This document shows, piece after piece, positions 27,697 to 36,600 of a stretch of DNA of 64,000 bases. The position numbers and the translations under genes were made by a program. Position 1 is the stretch's first letter. Every line of letters starts with the position of its first letter. The notes under the pieces were generated by a model that ran no database searches, was not told the DNA's origin, and worked only from the letters and a program-made list of their open reading frames with translations. This DNA is from Saccharopolyspora rosea (GTDB taxonomy: Bacteria; Actinomycetota; Actinomycetes; Mycobacteriales; Pseudonocardiaceae): contig NZ_CP102826.1 of NCBI RefSeq assembly GCF_025643595.1, positions 5,704,001-5,768,000 on the forward strand, written 5' to 3'.

Positions 27697-30210
27697 GTGG
27701 CTGAAACGTCCGACAGCGTCCTGCCCCTGGTGTCGGTGATCCTGGTCAACCACCGGGGCGCCGACGACACGATCGAATGCCTGCGCGCGGTGCGCGAGGA
27801 CCTCGACTACCCGGCCGACCGGCTGGAGGTGGTCTGCGTCGACAACGCCTCCGGGGACGGCGGTGCCGAGCGGATCCGGGCGGCCGAGCCTGCGGTCCGG
27901 GTGGTCGAGTCGGGCGACAACCTCGGTTTCGCCGGGGGCTGCAACCTCGCCGCGCGGCACGCGAACGGTCAGGTGCTGGCGTTCCTGAACAACGACGCCC
28001 GGCCGCACCGGGAGTGGGTGCGCGCGGCGGTCGCCGCGCTGCGGGCGGAGCCGACGGTCGGTGCGGTGGCCAGCAAGGTGCTGGATTGGGAGGGCCGCCA
28101 CGTCGACTTCGTCGACGGCGGGCTGACCTGGTTCGGCATGGGGTACAAGCGGCACGCCGGCGAAGTGGACGACGGTTCGCACGACGCCGCGCGGGACGTG
28201 CTGTTCGGCACCGGTTCGGCGTTGTTCGTGCGCGCCGAGCTGTTCGCCGCGCTCGGCGGTTTCGACGAGCGCTACTTCATGTTCTACGAGGACGTCGACC
28301 TGGGCTGGCGGCTGAACCTGCGCGGCTGGCGGGTCCGCTACGAGCCGCGGTCGCTGGCCTACCACCGCCACCACGCGTCGATGGCGGGGATCTCCGAGGC
28401 GCGCGAGCACTACCTGCTGGAGCGCAACGCGCTGGCGACGCTGTACAAGAACGTCTCGGACGAGACGCTGGCGAAGGCGCTGCCCGCCGCGCTGGCGCTG
28501 GCGGTGCGGCGGGCGACCGCGCGCGGCGAGGTCGACCCGACGCAGCTGGAGATCACCCGCCGCCCGGAGGGCGGCGAGGACGGCGCCGCGGTCCCGCTCG
28601 ACCGGTCCGCGCTGGCCGGGATGCTGGCCATCGACCAGTTCGTGGAACTGCTGCCGTCGCTGAAGAAGTCCCGCGAACAGGAGCAGCGGGACCGGGTGCG
28701 CACCGACGCGGACCTGGTTCCGCTGATGCGCAAGGCGATGGAGCCGGCGTACCCGCTGCCGCGCTACCTGGCCGCGCACGACGCGCTGGTGGAGGCGTTC
28801 GAGCTGGACGGGGTGTTCGGCCGTCCGCGCAAGATCGCGGTGATCACCGGCGACGCGGTGACCGAGCGCATGGCCGGTCCGGCGATCCGCGCCTGGCACA
28901 TGGCCGACGTGCTCGCCGCCGAGCACGAGGTCCGGCTGGTCAGCGTCAACGACCGGGTCAGCCCGCCGGAGTCGCGGTTCCCGGTGGTGGCGGCCCGGCG
29001 GCGCGAGCTGGCCGCGCACGTGGACTGGGCCGACGTGGTCGTGCTGCAGGGGCACGTGCTGGAGATGGTGCCGTCGCTGAAGGACCTCGACTCGACCAAG
29101 GTCGTGGTCTGCGACGTCTACGACCCGATGCACCTGGAACTGCTGGAGCAGGGCCGCGACACCGACGACGAGCGCCGGGCGAAGGACCTGCAGGGCGTCA
29201 CCAAGGTGCTCAACTCCCAGCTGCGGCGCGGCGACTTCTTCCTGTGCGCGTCCGAGCGGCAGCGGCACTTCTGGCTGGGCCACCTGGCCTCGCTGGGCCG
29301 GTTGACGCCCGGGCTCTACGACAGCGACCCGACCGTGCGGTCGCTGCTGTCGGTGGTGCCGTTCGGCCTGCCGTCGGTGGCGCCGCGCCGCACCGGACCG
29401 GCGATCAAGGGCGTGCGACCGGGGATCACCGCCGACGACAAGGTGGTCCTGTGGGCCGGGGGCGTCTACAGCTGGTTCGACCCGCTGACGTTGCTGCACG
29501 CCGTGCACCGGCTGTCCCGGCGGCGCGACGACGTGCGGTTGTTCTTCCTCGGCATGAAGCACCCGAACCCGGACGTGCCGGAGATGGGCATGGCGGAGCG
29601 GACCCGCTCGCTGTCCCGGCGGCTCGGGCTCACCGACGAGGTCGTGTTCTTCAACGAGACCTGGGTTCCCTACGGCGAGCGGCAGAACTTCCTGCTGGAC
29701 GCCGACTGCGGGGTGACCTCGCACTTCGAGCACGTGGAGACCACGTTCGCGTTCCGCACCCGGGTGCTGGACTACCTGTGGTCCGGGCTGCCGGTGGTGA
29801 CCACCGACGGCGACTCGTTCGCCGACCTGGTGCGCCGGGAGGGCATCGGCGTGGTGGTCCCCGCCGAGGACCCGGACGCGCTGGCGGGGGCCCTGGAGCG
29901 GGTGCTCTACGACGAGGACTTCGCGGCCGAGTGCCGCCGCCGGATGGTGCCGGTGCGGGAGCGGTTCACCTGGGAATCCGTGTTGGCACCGCTGACCGAG
30001 TTCTGCCGCGACCCGCGCCCGGCCGCGGACCGGCTCGCCGCGTCCGGACCGCTGGTGCGCACCCCCGCGCCGGGCCGGGGCGAGGCGGTGCGGCGGGATC
30101 TGGCCCTGCTGCGCGACTACCTGGACGCGGGCGGGCCGCTGGAGGTCGCCAAGCGGGCCACCGGACGGCTCCGGCGGCTGGCCGCCGAGCGCCTGCACCG
30201 CGGCCGCTGA
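27697..30210 (+). CDS. Two-domain glycosyltransferase, GT2 fused to GT4
   Basis: This 837-residue protein has two catalytic modules. Residues 1 to about 270 form a GT2 domain: VSVILVNHRGADDTIECLR, VDNASGDGGAER, the metal motif FLNNDARPHREW, and FMFYEDVDLGWRLNLRGW. Residues about 370-800 form a GT-B domain, with KIAVITGDAVTERMAGPAIR opening the N-lobe. VLWAGGVYSWFDPLTLLHAV opens the C-lobe, and LDYLWSGLPVVTTDG lies in the donor site. The linker (about 270-370) is charged and contains a possible coiled coil near SLKKSREQEQRDRVR. Such fusions can add two sugars in turn. It is followed by another GT4 gene after one base. Confidence 0.87.
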   Translation: MAETSDSVLPLVSVILVNHRGADDTIECLRAVREDLDYPADRLEVVCVDNASGDGGAERIRAAEPAVRVVESGDNLGFAGGCNLAARHANGQVLAFLNNDARPHREWVRAAVAALRAEPTVGAVASKVLDWEGRHVDFVDGGLTWFGMGYKRHAGEVDDGSHDAARDVLFGTGSALFVRAELFAALGGFDERYFMFYEDVDLGWRLNLRGWRVRYEPRSLAYHRHHASMAGISEAREHYLLERNALATLYKNVSDETLAKALPAALALAVRRATARGEVDPTQLEITRRPEGGEDGAAVPLDRSALAGMLAIDQFVELLPSLKKSREQEQRDRVRTDADLVPLMRKAMEPAYPLPRYLAAHDALVEAFELDGVFGRPRKIAVITGDAVTERMAGPAIRAWHMADVLAAEHEVRLVSVNDRVSPPESRFPVVAARRRELAAHVDWADVVVLQGHVLEMVPSLKDLDSTKVVVCDVYDPMHLELLEQGRDTDDERRAKDLQGVTKVLNSQLRRGDFFLCASERQRHFWLGHLASLGRLTPGLYDSDPTVRSLLSVVPFGLPSVAPRRTGPAIKGVRPGITADDKVVLWAGGVYSWFDPLTLLHAVHRLSRRRDDVRLFFLGMKHPNPDVPEMGMAERTRSLSRRLGLTDEVVFFNETWVPYGERQNFLLDADCGVTSHFEHVETTFAFRTRVLDYLWSGLPVVTTDGDSFADLVRREGIGVVVPAEDPDALAGALERVLYDEDFAAECRRRMVPVRERFTWESVLAPLTEFCRDPRPAADRLAASGPLVRTPAPGRGEAVRRDLALLRDYLDAGGPLEVAKRATGRLRRLAAERLHRGR

Positions 30211-30211
30211 C

Positions 30212-31249
30212 GTGCGGGTGCTGGCCGACGGCACGCCGCTGCTGGGCCGTCGCACCGGGATCGGGCGCTACACCGCGTCGCTCGCGGACGCGCTGGCGTC
30301 CCTGGTGGACGTCCGGCTGGTCGGGTTCACCGCGCGGGGCTGGCGCGGCCTGCGGTCCGCGGTCCCGGCGGGGACCCGGGCCGTGGGGCCGCCGCTGCCC
30401 GCGCGACTGCTGCGGGCCTGCTGGGCGCGCGGGTCGTTCCCGCCCGTCGAACTGCTCGCGGGACGGGCCGACGTGGTGCACGGCACGAACTTCGTGCTGC
30501 CGCCGCCGCTGCGGGCGCGTGGCGTGGTCACCGTGCACGACCTGGCCTTCCTGGACGATCCCCGGCTCGCCGACCCCGATCTGCCCGCGCTGGCGCGCCG
30601 GTCGGCGCAGCGGGCCGCCGTCGTGTGCACGCCCACCGCCGCGGTGGCCGACGCGGTGAGCGCCCGGTGGGACGTGCCGCGCGACGGGGTGGTCGTGACG
30701 CCGCTGGGCGTCGACCGCGCGTGGTTCGACGCCGCACCGCCGGACCCGGCCTTGCGCGTCCACTTCGGACTACCGCCGGAGTACCTGTTGTTCGTCGGCG
30801 CGGACGGCCCCCGCAAGGGGCTGGACACGCTGCTGCGGGCGCTGGCGCCGGACCTGCCGCCGCTGGTGATCGCGGGGCCCGGTGCATCGCGGCCCGCCGA
30901 CGTCGCGCGCACCGGCTACCTGCCCGACCCGGTGCTGCGCCGCGTCGTCGCCGGGGCGAGCGCGCTGGTGCTGCCGTCGCGGGACGAGGGGTTCGGACTG
31001 CCAGCGCTGGAAGCGCTGGCCTGCGGGATCCCGGTGGTGTGCTCGGACATCCCGGCGCTGCGCGAAGTCACCGCCGGGCACGCGGCGCTGTTCCCCCGCG
31101 ACGACGTCGACGCGCTCCGGGACGCGCTGCGCGAGGCGCTGTCCCGACCGCGCGACGGCGCCGACGCGCGCCGCGCCCACGCCGCCCGGTTCACCTGGCG
31201 CGCGTGCGCCGAGGCGACGCTGGAGGCCTACCGGCGGGCGGTGGGCTGA
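30212..31249 (+). CDS. GT4 glycosyltransferase
   Basis: A 345-residue GT-B enzyme with GRRTGIGRYTASLADAL, VVTVHDLAFLDDPRLAD, FVGADGPRKGLDTLLRAL and EGFGLPALEALACGIPVV. A GTG starts one base after the preceding stop codon, so expression is coupled to the two-domain transferase. It is slightly shorter than the neighbouring GT4 proteins because the N-lobe is compact. It converges on rmlD, with a remnant of a short repeat element in the gap. Confidence 0.87.
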   Translation: MRVLADGTPLLGRRTGIGRYTASLADALASLVDVRLVGFTARGWRGLRSAVPAGTRAVGPPLPARLLRACWARGSFPPVELLAGRADVVHGTNFVLPPPLRARGVVTVHDLAFLDDPRLADPDLPALARRSAQRAAVVCTPTAAVADAVSARWDVPRDGVVVTPLGVDRAWFDAAPPDPALRVHFGLPPEYLLFVGADGPRKGLDTLLRALAPDLPPLVIAGPGASRPADVARTGYLPDPVLRRVVAGASALVLPSRDEGFGLPALEALACGIPVVCSDIPALREVTAGHAALFPRDDVDALRDALREALSRPRDGADARRAHAARFTWRACAEATLEAYRRAVG

Positions 31250-31277
31250 ACCCGGTTACGAGGACGTCCGTACCAAC

Positions 31278-31314
31278 GGAACGCCACGCAAAGCACTCCC
31301 GAAACACTCCCTAG
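31278..31314. repeat. Remnant of a short inverted-repeat element (CTAG-type end)
   Basis: The sequence CGCCACGCAAAGCACT followed by CCCGAAACACTCC and then CTAG matches the right end of the element at 56.7-56.9 kb with only one or two differences. The CTAG contributes the TAG stop of rmlD on the minus strand. No matching left end is visible here. Confidence 0.65.
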
Positions 31315-32225
31315 GAGGAACGCAGCTTCGGGCCGTCGACGGCGAAGGCCGCGGCGAGCGCGTCGCGCCACGGGCGCAGCGCAGTGAGGCCGGACGCCTG
31401 CCACGCGCGACCGGACAGCACGGAGTACGCCGGGCGGGGTGTCGGGGAGGGGAACTCCGCACTGGTGCAGGGGCGGACGCGGTCGGGGTCTTCACCGAGC
31501 TCGGCGAAGACCGCGCGGGCGAACTCGCACCAGCTGGCCGCCCCGGAGTTGGTGCAGTGCAGCACCCGCCGCTCGGGCCCGCGGCGCCGGGCCGCCAGAC
31601 CGGCGAGCTCCAGCAGGCCGCCGGCCAGGTCGGCGGCCCAGGTCGGCGAGCCGATCTGGTCGTCCACCACGGACACGACGTCGCGCTCGGCGGACAGCCG
31701 GGCCATGGTTCGGACGAAGTTCCGGCCGTGCGCGCCGTAGACCCACGCCGTGCGCACGACCCACGCGCGCGCACCGGAGTCGAGCACCGCGCGTTCGCCG
31801 TCGAGCTTGGTGCGCCCGTAGACGGTGCTGGGACCGGTCTCGTCGTCGGGTTCGTACGGCCGGTCGGCGTCGCCTGGGAAGACGTAGTCGGTGGACACGT
31901 GCAGCAGTGGGACCCCGGCGTCGCGGCACGCCTCGGCCAGCGCCGCCGCGCCGTCGGCGTTGAGGCGGCGGGCGCTGTCGGCGTCGGTCTCCGCCGCGTC
32001 CACGGCGGTGTAGGCGGCGGCGTTGATCACCACCGGCCGCAGCTCGGCGTCCCGCGCGCTCCCGGCGAAGGAGTCGACGGCGTCGGCCAGCGCCTCGGCG
32101 TCGGTGATGTCCAGTTCCGCCGAGCCGGGCGCGTGCACCATGCCGCCGGGACGCGCGGACACCAGGCGCGACAGCTCGGAGCCGAGTTGACCGCGCCCGC
32201 CCGGGACGAGCACCGCGACGGTCAT
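31311..32225 (-). CDS. rmlD: dTDP-4-dehydrorhamnose reductase
   Basis: It performs the last step of dTDP-L-rhamnose synthesis. The 304-residue SDR protein has the GGRGQLGSEL dinucleotide-binding loop, INAAAYTAVDAAE and HVSTDYVFPG. The catalytic pair Tyr-x3-Lys is seen in YGRTKLDGE. Its ATG overlaps the rmlB stop by four bases. The stop codon TAG is part of a CTAG shared with the end of the repeat element. Confidence 0.93.
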   Translation of the reverse strand: MTVAVLVPGGRGQLGSELSRLVSARPGGMVHAPGSAELDITDAEALADAVDSFAGSARDAELRPVVINAAAYTAVDAAETDADSARRLNADGAAALAEACRDAGVPLLHVSTDYVFPGDADRPYEPDDETGPSTVYGRTKLDGERAVLDSGARAWVVRTAWVYGAHGRNFVRTMARLSAERDVVSVVDDQIGSPTWAADLAGGLLELAGLAARRRGPERRVLHCTNSGAASWCEFARAVFAELGEDPDRVRPCTSAEFPSPTPRPAYSVLSGRAWQASGLTALRPWRDALAAAFAVDGPKLRSS

Positions 32226-33211
32226 CGCGCCACCGCCGCGCGCTTCTTCAGCGGTTCCCACCAGGCCCGGTTCTCCCGGTACCAGCGGATGGTGTCGCGC
32301 AGCCCCTCGGTGAAGTCCACCGCGGGGGCGTAGCCGAGTTCGCGGACGATCTTGGTGTGGTCCACCGAGTAGCGGCGGTCGTGCCCCTTGCGGTCGGCGA
32401 CCGGCCGCACCATCGAGTGATCGGCGCCCATCTCGGCGAGCAGGCGCTCGGTCAACTCGCGGTTGGTCAGTTCGGTGCCGCCGCCGATGTTGTAGACCTC
32501 GCCGGGCCGACCGGACTCGGCGACGAGCTGGATGCCCCGGCAGTGGTCGTCGACGTGCAGCCAGTCCCGCACGTTCATGCCGTCGCCGTACAGCGGGACC
32601 GGCTCGCCGTCCAGCAGGTTCGTGATGAACAGCGGCAGCACCTTCTCCGGGAACTGGTGGGGGCCGTAGTTGTTGGAGCACCGGGTGACGCACACCGGCA
32701 GCCCGTGCGTGCGGTGGTAGGCCCGCGCCAGCAGGTCCGAACCCGCTTTTGCCGCCGAGTACGGCGAATTCGGCTCCAGCGCGTGATCTTCGGGCCACGA
32801 GCCGGACTCGATGGAGCCGTACACCTCGTCGGTGGAGACGTGCACGAACTTGCCCACCCCGGCGCCGACGGCGGACTGCAGCAGGGCGTTGGTGCCGACG
32901 ACGTTGGTCACCACGAACGCGTCGGCGCCCTCGATCGACCGGTCCACGTGCGTCTCGGCGGCGAAGTGCACCACGACGTCGACGCCCCGCATCAACCGGT
33001 CCACCAAGGGCCGGTCGCAGATGTCGCCGCGGACGAACTCCAGCCGCCGGTCGCCCGCGACCGGGGCGAGGTTGTCCTCGTTGCCCGCGTAGGTGAGCTT
33101 GTCCAGCACGACGACCTCGGCGTCGGCGAACGCCGGGTAGGCACCGCCGATCAGCTGGCGCACGTAGTGCGAGCCGATGAAACCGGCACCGCCGGTGACC
33201 AGAATCCGCAT
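32222..33211 (-). CDS. rmlB: dTDP-glucose 4,6-dehydratase
   Basis: It converts dTDP-glucose to dTDP-4-keto-6-deoxyglucose, the second step of dTDP-rhamnose synthesis. The 329-residue protein has VTGGAGFIGSHYV, FAAETHVDRSI, HVSTDEVYGSI, the catalytic YSAAKAGSD and TRCSNNYGPHQFPEK. It is translationally coupled to rmlD. rmlA and rmlC are not in the window. It is divergent from the LCP gene across about 250 bases. Confidence 0.95.
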   Translation of the reverse strand: MRILVTGGAGFIGSHYVRQLIGGAYPAFADAEVVVLDKLTYAGNEDNLAPVAGDRRLEFVRGDICDRPLVDRLMRGVDVVVHFAAETHVDRSIEGADAFVVTNVVGTNALLQSAVGAGVGKFVHVSTDEVYGSIESGSWPEDHALEPNSPYSAAKAGSDLLARAYHRTHGLPVCVTRCSNNYGPHQFPEKVLPLFITNLLDGEPVPLYGDGMNVRDWLHVDDHCRGIQLVAESGRPGEVYNIGGGTELTNRELTERLLAEMGADHSMVRPVADRKGHDRRYSVDHTKIVRELGYAPAVDFTEGLRDTIRWYRENRAWWEPLKKRAAVAR

Positions 33212-33460
33212 CCTGCCCCTCCCTGCCGTGCAGCCCCGGTGCGCGGGCCGCGCCCGCAGTCTGACACGCTCCAGGGGATCAACGAGAAGAGTCCCGCATT
33301 ACGGTGAGTGACGACCTCGCTTCACCCATATGAGGGATATCACCCGTGTCACGAGGACATACCTCACGGCGTATTGATCACCGCTAGCCTGCAACCGAAC
33401 ACGAGCAAAATCACCCCGCCAAGGTGTAACGCTCGCCGCGCAGGCCAAGGAGGAATCGGC

Positions 33461-35224
33461 GTGGAGGACCGGCCGCGGTGGCCAGCAGGCCCGCAGGGCC
33501 AGCCCGGCAGACCCGTCCCGCCCCGCGGGCCCGGCAGACCGCCGGCGCCCACCGCCGCGGGCGGCCAGGGTGCGCGACGAACGGGACGTCCGAACGGACC
33601 GAACCGCAGACCGGAGCAGAACGAGGGCAGAAGACGCACCGCCGCCCGCTCGGAACCGAAACCCGCCGCCCCCCCGGAACCGGAGTCCGCCGCCCCTCCC
33701 CCGGCGGACACCTGGGACCGCGGGGCCAGGAGCACGCGGGCCCGGAAGTCGTCCCGCAACATCGGGCGGACGTTCGTCGCACTGCTGTCGGTCGCGGTGC
33801 TGAGCACCACCGGCTACGGCTGGGCCACGCTGCGCGGCTTCCACGGCAGCACCACGGCTTCCGACGTGCTGGGCAACACCTCCTCCGAGGACGGCGCCGT
33901 CGACATCCTGCTGGTCGGCAGCGACAGCCGCACCGACGCGCAGGGCAACCCGCTGCCGCAGGAGGTGCTCGACGAACTCGGCGCCGGTGAGGCGGACGGT
34001 TCCCGCACCGACACGATGATGCTGGTGCGCATCCCGGACGGCGCGCAGCGCGCGTCGATCCTCACCTTCCCCCGGGACCTGCAGGTCACCGCTCCCGACG
34101 GCTCCACCGAGAAGCTCACCGACCTGACCACGCTGGTCGGCAACGCGACCAAGGCCAAGCTCCAGAAGCAGGGGGTGACCGACCCCAAGGAGCTGGACAA
34201 GCAGTCGAAGGCGGCCGGGCAGAAGGCGCTGGTGCAGAAGATCAACGAGATCGCCGGTGCGCACATCGACCACTTCGCCGAGGTGAACCTGCTCGGTTTC
34301 TCCGAGGTGACCAAGGCCATCGACGGCGTCGAGGTCTGCCTGAACCACCCGGTGCACGACCCGATGTCCGGGGCGAACTTCCCGGCGGGGCGCCAGACCC
34401 TGCAGGGCGGCCAGGCGCTGGCGTTCGTCCGGCAGCGGCACGGCCTGATCAACGAGCTCAACCGAGGCGACCGGCAGAAGGCGTTCATGGCCTCGCTGGC
34501 GCACAAGGTGCTCTCCAGCGGCACGCTCGCCAACCCGGCCAAGCTGAACTCGCTGATCGGCGCGATCCAGCGCTCGATCGTGCTGGACCCCGGGCTGGCC
34601 GACGACATCCTCGGCTTCGCCCAGCGGATGCAGGGCGCCGCGGGCGGCGACATCGAGTTCCAGACCATCCCGGTGCACTGGAAGGGCCCGTCCGGCAACG
34701 AGGTGCCGACCTACGTGCAGTCGGAGACCCAGCAGTTCTCCGCCGACCTGCTGCTGCCGCCCGCCGAGCGGGCGAAGAAGCAGCAGGAGGAGTCGCGGCA
34801 GAAGCAGTTGCGCGCCAAGACCTCGGTCAGCGTCTTCAACGCCTCCGGCGTCAGCGGGCTGGCCGGGAACGTGCTGGAGCAGCTGTCCGGTTCCGGGTTC
34901 ACCGCCGGCGGCAGCTCCAACGCGCAGGACATGCCCAACTCGCTGGTCTACTACGCGCCGGGCGACGAGGAGGTCGCCAAGCAGGCGGCCCAACTGCTCG
35001 GCGGCCTGCCGACCAAGCCCAGCCAGAACCTCAAGGCCGGGCAGCTGGAGGTCTACCTGGGCAAGGACTACCAGGGCCCGGGGGCGCACAAGTTCGGCGG
35101 TCCGGACACCGTCCGGCTCGACGCGCTGCCGATCGGCCCGCAGGTGGCTCCGCTGCCCACGCAGCAGACCGACAACGACCGCGGCGTCAACATCAACGCC
35201 GGCGACGTCCCCTGCGTGGACTGA
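33461..35224 (+). CDS. LCP-family glycopolymer ligase with LytR_C domain (Lcp1-like)
   Basis: LytR-CpsA-Psr enzymes attach glycopolymers such as arabinogalactan to peptidoglycan. The 587-residue protein has a cytoplasmic Pro/Arg-rich part of about 100 residues and one membrane helix at about 104-124. The LCP domain follows: DILLVGSDSRTD, TFPRDLQV, HIDHFAEVNLLGFSEV and ALAFVRQRHGL with the pyrophosphate-binding arginines. A C-terminal LytR_C domain contains SVSVFNASGVSGLAGNV. GTG at 33461 follows AAGGAGGAA. It corresponds to Rv3267, next to the rhamnose genes. Confidence 0.92.
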   Translation: MEDRPRWPAGPQGQPGRPVPPRGPGRPPAPTAAGGQGARRTGRPNGPNRRPEQNEGRRRTAARSEPKPAAPPEPESAAPPPADTWDRGARSTRARKSSRNIGRTFVALLSVAVLSTTGYGWATLRGFHGSTTASDVLGNTSSEDGAVDILLVGSDSRTDAQGNPLPQEVLDELGAGEADGSRTDTMMLVRIPDGAQRASILTFPRDLQVTAPDGSTEKLTDLTTLVGNATKAKLQKQGVTDPKELDKQSKAAGQKALVQKINEIAGAHIDHFAEVNLLGFSEVTKAIDGVEVCLNHPVHDPMSGANFPAGRQTLQGGQALAFVRQRHGLINELNRGDRQKAFMASLAHKVLSSGTLANPAKLNSLIGAIQRSIVLDPGLADDILGFAQRMQGAAGGDIEFQTIPVHWKGPSGNEVPTYVQSETQQFSADLLLPPAERAKKQQEESRQKQLRAKTSVSVFNASGVSGLAGNVLEQLSGSGFTAGGSSNAQDMPNSLVYYAPGDEEVAKQAAQLLGGLPTKPSQNLKAGQLEVYLGKDYQGPGAHKFGGPDTVRLDALPIGPQVAPLPTQQTDNDRGVNINAGDVPCVD

Positions 35225-35245
35225 GCGCCGGTCCCGTCCCGCGCT

Positions 35246-35280
35246 GCCGCCGGAAGTCCGCACTGCGGGCTTCCGGCGGC
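35246..35280 (+). terminator. Strong hairpin between the two LCP genes
   Basis: An 11-base perfect stem (GCCGCCGGAAG with CTTCCGGCGGC) encloses a smaller CCGC/GCGG stem. It lies about 20 bases after the first LCP stop. The two LCP genes are therefore probably separate transcripts, at least in part. Confidence 0.65.
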
Positions 35281-35328
35281 CGTTAACCTGAACAACCGTC
35301 GGGGTAACAGGCCGCGGGAGGCACGCAC

Positions 35329-36558
35329 GTGGACGAATCGGAACAGCAGCACTCGGTCCCGGACGACGCGGACTCCGACCAGCCGACCGCCGCCGAGCGG
35401 CCCACCGGCTCCGGTCGGCGGGGAGCGCGGATCGCCCGGCGCAGCGTGCTCGCCGTCGTGTCCACCGTCGTGCTCGGCGTCACCGCGGTCGGCTGGGTCG
35501 TGCTGGACCACCTCAACCAGGCGAGCACCGCCAAGGTCCTCGCGGACGTGCCGCAGACCCCACCGGTCGACGACGGCGCGACCGACGTGCTGCTGGTCGG
35601 CAGCGACAGCCGCACCGACGCCCAGGGCAACCCGCTGCCGCTGAGCGTGCTCAAGCAGCTGCGCACCGAGAGCACCACCGGGCTCAACACCGATTCCCTC
35701 GTGGTCATCCGGATTCCGCGCAACGGTGCGCCGTCGACCGCGGTGTCCATCCCGCGCGACACCTACGCGGCCGTGCCGGGCGGCCGGTCGGAGAAGATCA
35801 ACGCCGTCTACGGCCTGACCAAGCGCTCGGCCAAGGACCGGCTCACCGGGCAGGGCGTGCCGGAGACCGACGCCGAGCGCGAGTCCACGCTGGCCGGTCA
35901 ACGGGCGCTGGTGCAGACCGTGCAGGCGCTCACCGGCATGCACATCGACCACTACGCCGAGGTCAACCTGCTCGGCTTCTACGAGATCACCAACGCCGTC
36001 GGCGGGGTCGACGTGTGCCTGCGGCAGGCCACCAGCGACAAGGACTCCGGGGCGGACTTCGCGGCCGGGCGGCAGACGATCTCCGGCGGTGACGCGCTGG
36101 CGTTCGTCCGGCAGCGGCACGGCCTGCCGCGCGGCGACCTGGACCGCATCGTGCGCCAGCAGGTGTTCATGGCGTCGCTGGCCAACAAGGTGCTGTCCAC
36201 CGGCACCCTCACCGACACCGCGCGGATGAACCACCTCGTGCACGCCGCGCAGCAGGCCGTCGTGCTCGACGACGGGTGGGACGTGATGGCCTTCGTGGAG
36301 CAGATGCAGCAGCTCGCGACCGGTCACGTCACGTTCATGACGATGCCGGTCGCCGCGGCCCCGTCCCGCGACGACCGCGGTCAGAGCATCCTCGCGGTCG
36401 ACCCGGAGGCGGTGCACCGGTTCTTCGCCGGGCTCAACGCCCCGTCCAGCGCACCCGCTCCGCGGATGGGGCCGGAACCCGCGCTGCGGCTGGACGGAGC
36501 CGCGCACTCCGACGAGCCGCCCATCACCTCGGACGGCGGCGTGCCCTGCGTGAACTGA
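35329..36558 (+). CDS. LCP-family glycopolymer ligase without LytR_C domain
   Basis: A 409-residue paralogue of the preceding LCP protein. It has a short acidic N-terminus, a membrane helix at about 36-58 and the LCP motifs LLVGSDSRTDAQGNPLP, SIPRDTYAAVPG, HIDHYAEVNLLGFYEI and ALAFVRQRHGLPRGDLDR. The protein ends without the LytR_C domain. Both end in nearly the same short motif (GDVPCVD and GGVPCVN), evidence of tandem duplication. A second ligase could serve a different glycan. Confidence 0.92.
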   Translation: MDESEQQHSVPDDADSDQPTAAERPTGSGRRGARIARRSVLAVVSTVVLGVTAVGWVVLDHLNQASTAKVLADVPQTPPVDDGATDVLLVGSDSRTDAQGNPLPLSVLKQLRTESTTGLNTDSLVVIRIPRNGAPSTAVSIPRDTYAAVPGGRSEKINAVYGLTKRSAKDRLTGQGVPETDAERESTLAGQRALVQTVQALTGMHIDHYAEVNLLGFYEITNAVGGVDVCLRQATSDKDSGADFAAGRQTISGGDALAFVRQRHGLPRGDLDRIVRQQVFMASLANKVLSTGTLTDTARMNHLVHAAQQAVVLDDGWDVMAFVEQMQQLATGHVTFMTMPVAAAPSRDDRGQSILAVDPEAVHRFFAGLNAPSSAPAPRMGPEPALRLDGAAHSDEPPITSDGGVPCVN

Positions 36559-36600
36559 CGCGGCGGACGGCCGCGAGCGGCGTCCTCTAGGCTGCCGGGC

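Noticed and set aside
26818..30255. Very long open frame on the minus strand opposite the glycosyltransferase genes
   Set aside because: It lies antisense to two clear glycosyltransferase genes and its product is rich in Arg, His and Gly with no recognisable domain. GC-rich third positions keep such frames open.
33299..35263. Long minus-strand open frame opposite the first LCP gene
   Set aside because: It is a shadow of the LCP coding frame; the translated sequence is compositionally biased and has no motif.
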